Shown here piece by piece: positions 12,181 to 23,405 of a stretch of DNA of 64,000 nucleotides. Both the position numbers and the translations under genes were made by a program. Location: positions 186,001 to 250,000 of the forward strand of contig JAMZAV010000160.1 of assembly GCA_024449915.1 (NCBI GenBank), given 5' to 3'. Numbering within the stretch: position 1 is the stretch's first letter; each line of letters opens with the position of its first letter. The notes beneath the pieces were generated by a model, which had not been told where the DNA came from, searched no databases, and saw nothing but the letters and a program-made list of their open reading frames with translations. Origin of the DNA: Sweltsa coloradensis. Its lineage: Eukaryota; Arthropoda; Insecta; Plecoptera; Chloroperlidae.

Positions 12181-14867
12181 ATAATGAGAAATTGTCATAA
12201 TATGTAATACATTGTAATTGCTAATCATTGATTGTTGAACTTATATGTTAAACATTTTCAGTTTAAGCGTCCAATAGTGCATAAATTGTGACCAAGTTGA
12301 CCATTAGTTTCAGTTCTTCAAATTGCTACGTTAGACAAAGTAGTAACATCTAACATAGTGGTCTGCATACACTTATTGGGATACTTGTCATTGTATGTAG
12401 GCCTACATGACTTTGATGAAACAAAATGAGAAATTATTTAAAGTTAAAATCTTCACTTTTACTAGTTTGTATCTACAAGACTTATTTAATATCCATCATA
12501 AACTTTAGAAGCAATGATGAAGGTCAACAAAATGTTGATGCACAATATTAGAGATTAGGAAATATGAAATGAAGTTAACTCTTCATGCAGCATCACAGAG
12601 AACTACCTCTCTCTTTCTGATCAGTATTGGTATTTATCTTTGTAAATACTGGCTGGTTTTACTAGCACTAACTAAATGCATTCATTCAAAGTAAAAACAA
12701 AACTTTTCTGCTTAAGGTTTGGTTATTCTTCAACAAGTTACCAAACTACAGTGATCTGTTCTCAATTTCACATTTTTTGGGGGTATGCCTAATCCATATT
12801 AAAAATGTATGATCATTATTTCTTTTGTAAGTTTGTACAGTATATAAATGACAAATAATGATTAAGGAGCATGATTAGGATTAGCATCAACATTAAGAAA
12901 AATTTACATGTGATGTTGCTTAATGTTTTACAACTACGTCAATTTCGTATTTTATCATTACCTTAATTGTGGGTTTCATGACGCTCAATGCTCTGTCTTT
13001 GCCAGTATAACCAGCCAGACAATAACATGTAAAAATTAGTTCTCTGTGTTCGTGAGCTATTTGCCAATTATATTCCACGTTCTGTATTCTTGTTTTTCCT
13101 AAATGTTCCACTAAAGTATCTAGTTGTGTGTCCGTCACAAATTTCAATCCCTTTTCTACGAAAAGTCTCTTTTATCTTCCAATCTTTGTATAATAACAAT
13201 GAAAAAGATGGTGAGTTTTGTAATAAAGAAGTTGTAGTTATTTGGACTATAGGGCACACAACATCTTGGTTATAACTTATAGGTGCATAGAAAAATGAAA
13301 CTATTGGGCAAAATAAGACAAGTTGAATGCACAATGAACATGAATATTTAAATCTGCATTAATGAGTGACCTGTTAAGCTATAATATAATGCATTAGTTT
13401 GTCTCGATACGAACACAGCAAAAATGTGTATGTAATGCTGGAGGGATTCTGCAGTAGATGATAATGGCATAATTGAAGTGTTCGATTATGTGCGCGATGC
13501 ATATTAGTTTCTGCCTGGTATTGCTCTTGCTATTTGTGCGGTATACTGGCATGCAAGACTAGCCTATTGTGACAAGAAGTGCTAAAATATATGTGGAAGT
13601 TGCAGCATAAGAAATTATGTCGGTACTTAGTCACTCGGCTATGGTGTCGGCATCGGAAAGGTTATTGGGAATAATGTTAATCTTCAGGTTTGTTCCATGT
13701 ATTAACTGTTAAGTTGGTTACATCATGTTTACTAAATTATGAATATTCTGTGTTATAAAATGGTTGCAAGCACATGTGGCATGATAATTGATGAGACAGC
13801 AAAGCAACAAGACTTCTAGGCCTACTTAACAATAATCCAAAGTAAATTATTTTCTAATTAATACTTATTGTGTTTTTATCTCTGATTGCTGATTTATGCC
13901 AAATGTCCATGGTTGAGAGTGTACCATGGATTTTACTATTTTGATCACTTTTGTTTGGTTTCATTTTGTTTCTAATGTTTCCATTTTCTCCTCCTACGTA
14001 CAAATCGTGTATTTGAGACTTGATTTTACAAGATGCTATTGATGTCAATTTTATATATATTTACTATATTGAATTTATATATACAATGTGCACAAACAGA
14101 ACCTTGATGGTTGATCCATTGGCAATGTTTTGTTCAAAATCAGTTGCGGCTTTGAAGAAAAAAGCTATTTGCAAAAATTCTAATTTTTTTTCACCACCAA
14201 TACCCGGGCCATAGAAGCTAAAAATTTGGGATGTATGCAGTTGTTTTGTGCGAAACATTTCTTAAGTTTTATTTGTCAAATTAACGCTTTGAAACACACA
14301 CAGTCTCTGCCAATTTATTGACGTCAAGATACATGTACGCGACCAATCACAACCAACCAGCAAGCAGTCAATTAAGCTTTCCATGGCAAGTGACGTCGGG
14401 CCAATAGAGCGCGTTTTCGGTTGAAGTGGCAGAATTTTGTATACATTTATTTTTGTGAGGGGGGGGGGGAGTTAGGCTACAGTTTTTTTGTTTATAGAAT
14501 TAAAATTCCTTCAAGAGCATAATTAAGCATTTTGTCTTGCATATACCCTATTTGAGTTAAAGAGGCTACTCACTAGTTGTACAAAATTAATTAGTCTGAA
14601 ACATGATTTGATTTACTGCTGTGGTGTTTGGCTGGTGCTGTGAGGGGGGAAGCCTGCTTGCTAGGAACTAGGTAGGAACGTTTTCCCACACAAGAAATCA
14701 AACACTTCTCCTTCTGCTTTGTACCCATAGAGGTAATCTCATAGAGGTTTCTATCTGATTCTTCATGAATGGAATGGAGATAAATTCTTGTTCCACCTTG
14801 CTTAGAAACAATTTGTTATCTACTTTTAAAAAATCAATTTTTCACCCAAGTTATTTTTTGTAAATAT
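12181..14867. other. Intergenic, no gene recognised
   Basis: Only short unsupported frames occur. A CCAAT/CRE-rich patch at 14311-14420 is listed separately. Confidence 0.3.
14311..14420. promoter_or_regulatory. Candidate promoter-like patch with CRE and CCAAT motifs
   Basis: Within 110 bp there is a full palindromic CRE TGACGTCA (14319-14326), a half-type TGACGTCG (14391), and two CCAAT boxes (14343 and 14401), in a locally GC-richer setting. Motif clustering of this kind is common in core promoters, but no first exon or transcript is visible beside it, so this is only a candidate. Confidence 0.2.
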
Positions 14868-15529
14868 GTTTTTGGATGAGCGTAGCGAGCGTAGCGAGCG
14901 AAGCGAAGATTCCATTTCACTACACTGGAGAAAAAAATCCGTGATGTTTTTCTTTTTTTCTTTTTTTTTCTGTTTGTATTTTTGTGTGTTTGTTAACACG
15001 ATTCCGGCTAAACTGATACTCCGATTGCGATGAAATTTTATGGAGGCCTTCGAAATCTCTGAACTTAGAACTGCCACGTTTTTGAGCGCAATCGGAAAAA
15101 TCTTTCTCATAAAAAACGCAATTTTACGATTTTTTTTCATTTTTGAATAATTTCTTCAACTTATAACACCTACATGCTTTATCCGATTGTAATGATTTTT
15201 TTACAGAACCTTAATTTTATGAATTAAGATATTCGTGTTAAATTTGAGCGCAATCGAATAATTATTTCTTATGAAAATTGCAATTTTACGAGTTTTTTCT
15301 TTTTTAAAAATTACGATTAATTAAAAAAATTAAGTTAATTTTTTATTTAATTAAATTTAATTAAAAAAATTAAGTTAATTGTTTATTTAATTTAATTTAA
15401 TTAAAAAAAATCTTCGACTAAGTAATGAATTTTTCACAGAACAACAGAAAATCCGCGTAACACATGGCAGCTCAATGCACCATATACGCTCATCCAACAA
15501 CGCGGCGGGACTTAAGCGTTTTCCTAGTA
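14868..15529 (-). mobile_element. Repeat family X, copy 2
   Basis: This is the reverse-orientation partner of 6044-6810. It runs from GTTTTTGGATGAGCG at 14868 to CCTAGTA at 15529. It carries fewer of the internal AAATCGGATAAAG tandem units than copy 1. It has the matching minus-strand frame (14826-15140) with FPIALKNVAVLSSEISKASI and SLRSLRS. Small indels separate the copies. Confidence 0.6.
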
Positions 15530-18500
15530 CTTTAAATTCGCACAGTTTTTTCTATAGATGAGCTTATCATGGGAATGTATTGGTCACAGTACATCTTAGT
15601 CTTATGTAGAGCAATTAAAATGTTTTTGAAGTGTTCATCTACATGATTTCTATTACTAAAATGAACGCGAAATCACACACGCAACAAAATAGTGTCCATT
15701 ATAATTAGTCATACTCTCTCTTGTATTTCATTTACACATCTGTAACATGTCGCCTGTTGACGGTTTTGGAAAACCGCAATGTTTTGAGTATGTTTACAGA
15801 CAGTTCAGAGCGAGCTCACAGCTGCTATGGATAAATAAAAACATGTGTTTCTTTATATTATTTCATGGTTTTTTCATTGACTGTGTTTCATTGCTAAGAC
15901 AGCTTTAAATTCCCCGTTTAAATATACACCGTCCATAATATTACACCTATTGATGGATTGAAGCCCATTTCAGAAGGTAGATAAATACTCCATCCTAAGA
16001 CCTTCGTATTTCGGCGAGCTTGAGCTTTATTTCCCTCGGGAGCGCAGTTGGTTGGAAAGGAAGAAACACAAGCAAAGATAAGTGAAGAGTTACAGACTCT
16101 GTATGTCATCTCATCACACAGCTCTTGAGTTTCTAGTAAAGTTGGTCAAATTAACTTAACTCTAGGCCTACTTAAAACCGATTTTCCTCATTGCAACAAA
16201 TAAGTTTAGCCATGTCTCTTTGGACAATGTAGCGTTTCTTTTAGCCACAAACATGCTCTTGCATACCAGTGCAGTCGACCATTCCAAGCACATTAAGAGG
16301 GCATAAGAATAATTGTGAGAGGCCCAGCCACATTTACCCCTCACCAAGCAGGCCGCCACCGTTCTCCGACATTTTATTCGAACCCCACTACTCAAAGCGG
16401 TATTATTGGGCCCTTCTATAAATACCTATATTCAATCAAGTCACTGGATATAGCCTACATTATTATTAAAAGCAACCATCTTATTTGTCTTAAATGCATA
16501 ATATTTCCTTAATATTGCAAAAAATAAAATAACATGTACTATGTTACTTATATACATTAATTAAAACATAGTTTTTCATCTTAACAAATTTCATACACTT
16601 TTCTTTTTATAGATAAGTTTAGTTTTAAATTGTTCAATGTTTTCACCAATTTTTGTTACGCATGAATGTATTGTAGAGTCTGTAGCGGTTAGTATTTTGT
16701 AATCTTTGTCTCTATTACTACAAATGGTTGTAATTGCCACACTTCATGGACAGCCTTTTTATGAACCATTCTTATCACACTATGTTGCAGTTTTACATTC
16801 AGACACGTTCTGTGTTTCCAATTGGGCTTTGCACGCAATACTTTTCGCAGGTCGTGCCACCGTGGTATTGGCCCTAAATGCTACGAATCATCAACATAGT
16901 AGGCCGTGACTTAACGACTCACTCCGCGTAGTTCTTTGAGCACAACAGTGTGGATCATCTAGACTGAGCTTGTACTAAGGTGGCGCTACGAGCGAGAGAA
17001 AGTGGCAGTGCAAAGTCCAATTTGTTGAAAATGTGATTTGTTTGGATTTTTGGTACATTATATTGGTAATAAATTATCTGATCATAAAAAGCTCTAGTGA
17101 TTCTTTGTACCTATTTTGCTCCAGTATGTGTATTCCCTACAATAAATATACACCTGTGAACTATGGATTTGTACATAAGCCTATTATTTATCTATCGTTC
17201 ACAGAACCATCCATTTCCACAAATTTGTATCGCATTCAAAGAACAGTAGGCCTATTTCACTGTAATGCAACTTACTTAAATGTGTAACTAAAAAGTACTT
17301 GCACACACAATGTGCACTTGAACACTACAATTTTATTTGAAATGTGCCTCATTCTTTTATGATTACTAGTAATTTGTGGATCTGCAAGGGTGAGGGTGAG
17401 CCGAAGTGAGTAGAGCGACGGCCTCGGGTGAGCTCAAGCAAAATGTTTGATTTTAGAAAAATCAATTGCATATCAGGGCCTATAGGTACCAAATTTATTT
17501 TTATAAAAATAGCATGGTAGGCACGAATGTATTTTGGGCATACTCTGGACATTGCATACCTTGGGACATCCACATTGTTTGTTCTCAAACATGAAGAGGG
17601 CAACGGGCAAGTAGTATTCCAACTGAGTGCATTTACCAAAACATTGTATTCTACAGGGGCTGATCTAGCCTTGACTTATGGGGTGGCGGTGAGCTTTAAT
17701 GTTAGGATATAGTATTTGGGCAGCTTTCACGACTGTGTCGATAAATTTACGCTCATAAGAGAGGAATGGATATCAGGGGTAGTCCCAGCCATTTAAATTT
17801 GACTTTTATAAAACATGTTTGTATTTTCATTATACCCTAATTTATTCAACGAATATTGGAAAGAGAATAGCGTATACAAGATGGCAAGAATTGACAACGT
17901 TGGGGGAGGTCAGCCTTGTATATTACCCTTTTTGGGTAAAGGAAAGCCGGAGGTGGGAGTGGGAGTGCCCCTTGTCACTAAAGACAACATTTTTGCAAAC
18001 TAGCGACTTTAAAGACTAAAATCACGTCACGTTCAAAAATTTAAATTTATTTCATAATAAGAGATGGTGATAATTATTGGCTAAGAAATAAAAATTGGGA
18101 GTCTCGTAGGCTAGTCAGGGAGGGCCGGGGCAGTCGCCCCCTCCCCCAAGGTGGTTTATTATTTATAGCTGTTGGATTACATTTCATGATGTGACAAGTA
18201 CTGACCTTGTAACAATCATCGTGTGTAGACCTATGTGAAGCAGCCTTCTCTGTTTTATATTATCAATGTTTTGACACTTTAATAATTATTTTCATTAAAT
18301 CCGCGTTCGTCGTCTTGCATGGTCACCACTTACGCATGATAAATAAATGTCATAAAATTTGAAAATTTTACATTAGCCCTACGCATATTTTATAAGATAT
18401 ACGTTTTGCAATAATTTTTACTTCTTGGCATTTATCATTGATTAAAGAAGGTTAAATAATTTGATTTGTTTACAGCACATAAAATCATAAAGTATAAGAT

Positions 18501-19284
18501 TGTCAACTTTGGGGTTGGCATACATGATGTCGTTTAGATTTTGCTTGTTCTAGTTTTTGTTTAATTTCATAGATAGATGGTGGAATTACTGCAAATTTAT
18601 GTAATTAACGCAATTATAACAATCTTTAAAGCTCAAAAAAGTTAAAGTTTAAGAGCTCCCAACTTCTACCGAGTGGGACAAATTTTTATGTTTACGTCGA
18701 GATAGTCGAGAAGTGACAGCAGCGCGGGCGGTGGAATTCACACTACTGTCACTGTCAAGGTGTCAACCAATTGTCAAAGGAGGCGTTTCTGCCTGCACGC
18801 ACCTAGGCTTATTCGAGCCTATTACAGGATGTGAATCATGAGTAAAAGTATAATGATGTATTAGTAGTTTTAGGGCGCTGATACCTACATATTACAATAT
18901 AGTTTCACGTCATATTAAAGTGAGCGATTTCTTAAAATACTAACGTAGGCTTCCGTGCTGAAGGTTTGACAAGAATTTAGAATAAAATATAAGTAAGTAG
19001 ATTTAGCCCTAGGGGTAGGCCTACCTAGGGCTAGGCCCTATCGGACTAGCTTATATACGTACTAAAAATAAACATAACCTAAAAATCTCGTTTTAAACTT
19101 GGTCCTTTGTTTTAGCAAAGGGTTAGTGCGTAGGCCTAGCTAGGCTTAACCTACTTCCCAGACATTTGTGGCTTCACCTAAGCTTAGGGGTCTCCGTCTA
19201 GGCCAAGTAAAGATTAATATGCCTAGACTGAGGCCTTTGGGTTGGGTTTACCTCTGGCCAAGGATTGGATAGGCCTACACAAAG
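15530..19284. other. Intergenic, no gene firmly recognised
   Basis: Short frames on both strands lack domains. 16320-16380 on the minus strand reads ATG TCG GAG AAC followed by a Gly/Leu-rich codon run and then GGTAAATG, which could mimic a first coding exon with a donor. I found no continuation. GC-rich patches at 17890-17970 and 18100-18150 resemble the G-rich ends of hAT elements nearby, without clear boundaries. Confidence 0.25.
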
Positions 19285-19879
19285 CCTACATGAAAGTTAA
19301 GGACTATTTACCTTTTCGGTACTTGTTCATTAACGGGACCCCCCTCAAATTTTGTTAATTGGTCCCCTCCATCGTCATTTTTTTACTTATTTATGTTTAC
19401 AATAAATAATTACAACTTGCGAGGAGTTAAATATGACTCTGAACTTGACTCACACGTTCAACGTGACACAGGTGAGTACAGTCCTTTGGAACGCGTAGGC
19501 CTACATGAGAGCAGTCGTCGCTGTGCAGCTGACATTGATGTTCACGAACACCAAATGAACCTTCAAAACCTTTAACGTCGCTATTTTAAACAAAAGAACT
19601 TTTCCATTGACAGTCCTTAATATTTAAAATAGCGACGTTAAAGGTTTTGTAGGTGGAGTATGTTGGCGTAGGCCGTGTCACTCCTGGCACAAAGTATGTA
19701 GCCGGAAAGGATGTTTTCGAGGCTTTGTTCGAAATAATTGTGTTTTCCTGACCTCCTGAAACTCAGATGGAGCAGATGTAGCCTAGTAGTTATGTTTGTC
19801 CATTGAAATGTTTTTACTGAATTTTTACATTTTTTGGAGGGGGTCCCGTTAATGAACAAGTACCAAGTTTTCATGTAGG
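19285..19879. mobile_element. Palindromic (foldback) element
   Basis: CCTACATGAAA at 19285 and TTTCATGTAGG ending at 19879 are inverted. A longer inverted block, GGTACTTGTTCATTAACGGG at 19318, mirrors the sequence ending at 19864. A second inverted pair, AACCTTTAACGTCGCTATTT at 19567 and its complement at about 19625, lies in the middle, so most of the element can fold on itself. I see no transposase and no sure target duplication. The AACCTTTAACGTCGCTATTT motif recurs at about 20566 and 20669 inside the next element. Confidence 0.55.
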
Positions 19880-20759
19880 GCCTAGCTAGGCTACCTAGGC
19901 CCAGGCTATTGTAGGCCTATTGTATTTTATTATAGGCTAGGTACAGTGGCAGAACTTTGTTTCATGGGCCCGCCCGCAAAATTTCTATGGGGGCCCCGTA
20001 ACAGATAGGGCCTACCCTACACACATGCATAGGCTCAGTGTTGTATTCAGGCTTTTCATTCCGGGAGGGCTATATAATATCCCGGGAGTATTATATAAGG
20101 ACCAAGTAGCCCTACGCCTACGGGGGGGTTGGGGGGCAAAGCGCCCCAACAATAGCGCCACAGGGGAAAATTTTTAAAATCAGGTTTTTAGAGTGCGTTT
20201 GGTGCGTTTTAGAAAAAAGTTGTGGGCTGAATGCAATACCAAAATAATGTGGTTTTTGTGTGTTTTGTGTTGTGGACGCTAAAAGTTCCTAAATATCCCC
20301 TAGATTTCACCTTCAAACCGCTAGATTCATGAAACGGTCATTTTAGAGACGAAAACAAATACAATATTTTCCAAACAGGGTGAAATACTGTTTTTTACTA
20401 AGTTTTTTTTTAAGGCTGTGGATATTTGCACGGTCAGCCGTACGACTAGTGCAAAATTATTCGTACGGTCAATGATCTGATTGGATAAAGGCGCGCCGTA
20501 ATAAAAGTGTCGTCCTTCCGTCGTCCTTTTTTGCTGTTTTAGCAACAACAAAAAAACATCAAGACCTTTAACATCGCTATTTTAAACGAGAGTTCTTTTT
20601 GGTAGGCCCTAGCCTAGGCCTAAATGTCGTCGTCCTTTTTGCTATTTTGGTAACAAAAAAATCTTCCAAGACCTTTAACGTTGCTATTTTAAACAAAAGT
20701 CCTTTTTAGGCTGCCTACCTACACGTCGAGGTGTAGAGATAAGGCTTAGCGTTCCTTAA

Positions 20760-21036
20760 GGCCGCGTTCCCACTAATTGGTTTAGTTATAAGGGGATAGG
20801 AAATACGTGTTAAATTGTTTACGTTTTTGTCCTAAGAAATTGTTATAACAAAACCATAATTCTTATGACGGACCAATCAGACGTTTTGTTATTTATACGA
20901 TGACCAATGAAAAGTTTTAACATCATTATGACAGGCCACTGAAACATTACTAACCAATCAGGATATCGGATTTCTTGTTACCATAACAACCAATAACAAT
21001 TTCTTAAGACTAAAACAAAGTTATGGGAACGCGGCC
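20760..21036. mobile_element. TTAA-flanked MITE (piggyBac-like), 277 bp
   Basis: Inverted ends GGCCGCGTTCCCA and TGGGAACGCGGCC are bounded by TTAA at 20756-20759 and 21037-21040. A TTAA duplication is the piggyBac signature, although the end sequence does not start with the usual CCC. The interior has several ACCAAT/ATTGGT motifs in both orientations and no coding capacity. It sits nested inside the hAT element. Confidence 0.55.
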
Positions 21037-21160
21037 TTAAATAGGCCTAGCACTTTTTAAACGCTTTTATCATCTAGGATTGTGTTTGCGACGGGGCCGA
21101 ATGTAGTGAAATCATTTGCAGAAAAAACATGGACCCAAATAGAATGGTAAAAAAAAAACG

Positions 21161-21231
21161 ACCAAACGAAAATTTGAACCGCCGACCTTTCGCATAAAAT
21201 TCGGACGCGCTACCACTCTGCCACAATGCAC
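21161..21231 (-). pseudogene. tRNA-like relic, lysine-type anticodon TTT
   Basis: The minus strand reads TGGCAGAGTGGTAGCGCG, a very good A box, followed by GGTCGGCGGTTCAAA, a partial B box. The loop ATTTTAT gives anticodon TTT, but two of five anticodon-stem pairs and the acceptor stem are broken. It lies inside a transposon, so it is most likely a relic of a tRNA or tRNA-derived SINE. Confidence 0.4.
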
Positions 21232-21405
21232 AGTGATATTTGAAGCTATTGGCCTAGTTAGGTGGTATCGTACGGCTGACCGTACGAATAATTTTGCACT
21301 AGTTGTACGGCTGACCGTGCGAATATCCACTGCGTTTTTTTAAATGCCTGGGCCCGCCCGCAGTTGCGGGTCCTGCGGGGGCCTAGTTCCACCACTGGCT
21401 AGGTA

Positions 21406-22983
21406 CCAAACTGGCAATTATCAAGGAGACAGTAGGCTTCGGGTAAACACGAAAGGTAAAAATGTCGTATAGGTTGGCCTAGGCCTACTGCCTCGTGGGA
21501 AAACCCCATTAAAAAAACTAATTTTGCCTAAAATAGAATCGTTAAAGGTTTTTACTGTTGTATTAACAACCAAAAAAACTATAGGTGGAACCAGATAAGC
21601 TGGCGGCCGTCAAGGTCAAGCGAGAGCATAGACGCCAACGTTGACAATTTAGGTAGGGCCTACCGTATTTGGTCATGTTATTATGATATGTTATCACATA
21701 AATCAACATTTTATAAGCTGTGAATAAAGTAGTTCGTCCCACAGAGTCAGTATTTTAGCAAAATAATGATTTTAAGTAATCACGATTACGAAAGTGTTTT
21801 TTTGCCTTGTTGGTAATGGTGTCCAAAGTTCCAGCTGTTTAAAGTGCCAACCTTGCCAGATGTGATGTCAATGTTTAGGAGCATCAAAAATTCCAAATGT
21901 CTTGATTTTATTCGTACACTTCATAAATACTTTATTTTTAGGATATATTGGGCAAGGCTTGGCTTTAAAATAGTCATGTTTTTCTCCGAAAGCAGTTTTA
22001 GAGACTGTTATTTTATTTACTTTTTGCCGATCCTGTGGCCATGGTGCGTGGACGACAGTGCTGCGATCCCTCGGCGACCGCCACCTTATCTGGTTCCACC
22101 TATACATAACCTTTAACATTTCTATTTTAAATATACCGATACCGGTAATGGACTTTCAACCGAAAAGGAGTTTCGCCATATTTACATTTTACGAGGCGGT
22201 AGGCTATAAAACATCATTACCACACAACAAAGGCCTCAGTCTAGGTAGGCCTAGTTTTTGTGTAGGCCTATTAAATGGTAGAAACATGTGCTTGGTACGG
22301 TAATTGTGAAGGATCACTCAGCGGGCCAGAATTACCGGTGCTTAGGAAAGTAGTTTAAATGATTGATGGTGTTACTTTCATGTTTCATTAAGTGTCTGTG
22401 TAAGGCACAACCAAAATTTGTTAATTACCGTATTTTTAAAGTTGTAAAACAATCAATCAATCGTAAAACGATATTGTTCGTAGACATTATGCCAATTTTT
22501 CCAACAGACCAGCGGGAAACATCAACACCAAATTTTTTATGTCAGAAATTGTGTGAAATATCAAGTATTTGAGCACTCTGTGAATGTGAAATGTAAAAGA
22601 ATTCATTCATTATCTTTTCATTTCACGCTACATGATGAATATAATAGATGGTATGACGGTCTGCATTAGAATTGGAAATGTGATAAATGTTGTGTTTTGG
22701 ACAACGTTTTGCAGAAAACATACAATCTAATAATATTTTCATTAATATGGTTATCAGACTGTTAATGAATATCGATTATCGTGTGTAGGACCTACTCTGA
22801 ACACGCCAAACCAATACCCAAAATGAACTTGATGCAATCTATTGCAATCAAATGAATAAGCCTAGGCCTACACAAAGTTCACAATTAGTGAGAAATTCCA
22901 TCAAACAGCAAATCATTTTAATTTTCTGCTAAAGACTGTTTTAAGATCAGTAGTCTGAATCATGTGAGGACTGAGAGAGACAT
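21406..22983. other. Intergenic, no gene recognised
   Basis: Contains a repeated TAGGCCTA-rich stretch near 22240-22270 and several short unsupported frames. No element boundary was found. Confidence 0.3.
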
Positions 22984-23405
22984 GGTACCATAGATATCCC
23001 ATATAATTGGCTAGATTAGCAGTCAGCGGCCCACTTCCGGGACAATTGGAAGCCATCTTGAATGGGTGAGTTTGCATGTTAATTAGATGGGAGTGATTAA
23101 TCGAAAAAATATTTTTAAAGATGGCCGCCAGTTTGACAGGTGAGCATATTAAACTTTGACACCAAATGATTACTAAATTCCCTTATGCAATAACTTTGCA
23201 TTGTTTCTGTTTGTTCAATACCATGCTGCACAAGCTAAAACTATATCAAACAATCCAGTAAAAAACTTTATTGCATTTAAAAAAAAAACGCCATTTTGAA
23301 TGGGTGATATTGACGCTTCAATTTGGTACACTCGCGCCTGTGCGGAGGTATTGGAGACTGCTAATCTAGCCTACTATAGGTGTTAAGATATCTATGCATG
23401 GTACC
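22984..23405. mobile_element. MITE-like element with GGTACC ends
   Basis: The ends carry imperfect inverted repeats of about 45 bp: GGTACCATAGATATC then GGCTAGATTAGCAGTC on the left, mirrored by GACTGCTAATCTAGCC then GATATCTATGCATGGTACC on the right. The left arm also matches, in reverse, 33180-33310 in SLC12A9 intron 4. Internal sequence repeats GCCATCTTGAATGGGTGA and GCCATTTTGAATGGGTGA in direct orientation. There is no coding capacity. Confidence 0.55.

Larger units (their letters stand above)
19944..21397. mobile_element. Non-autonomous hAT element, 1454 bp, TSD GCTAGGTA
   Basis: The ends are CAGTGGCAGAAC and GTTCCACCACTG, flanked by a perfect 8-bp direct repeat GCTAGGTA (19936-19943 and 21398-21405). 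Both the 8-bp duplication and the CAGTG ends are hAT hallmarks. A block near 20150-20260 (AATCAGGTTTTTAGAGTGCG) recurs inverted at 36100-36160 and in the hAT element at 43717-44356, so these form one family. An inner inverted repeat (GGTCAGCCGTACGAC at 20430 versus its complement near 21310) marks a second insertion. That insertion in turn holds a TTAA-flanked element and a tRNA-like relic. Confidence 0.85.

Noticed and set aside
16320..16380. Minus-strand ATG followed by a Gly/Leu-rich codon run and a GT donor-like site, resembling a first coding exon
   Set aside because: No downstream exon with matching phase or family could be found; too short to support.
15918..16395. Two adjacent minus-strand frames with protein-like composition
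   Set aside because: They are in different frames, show no domain and lack convincing splice junctions.
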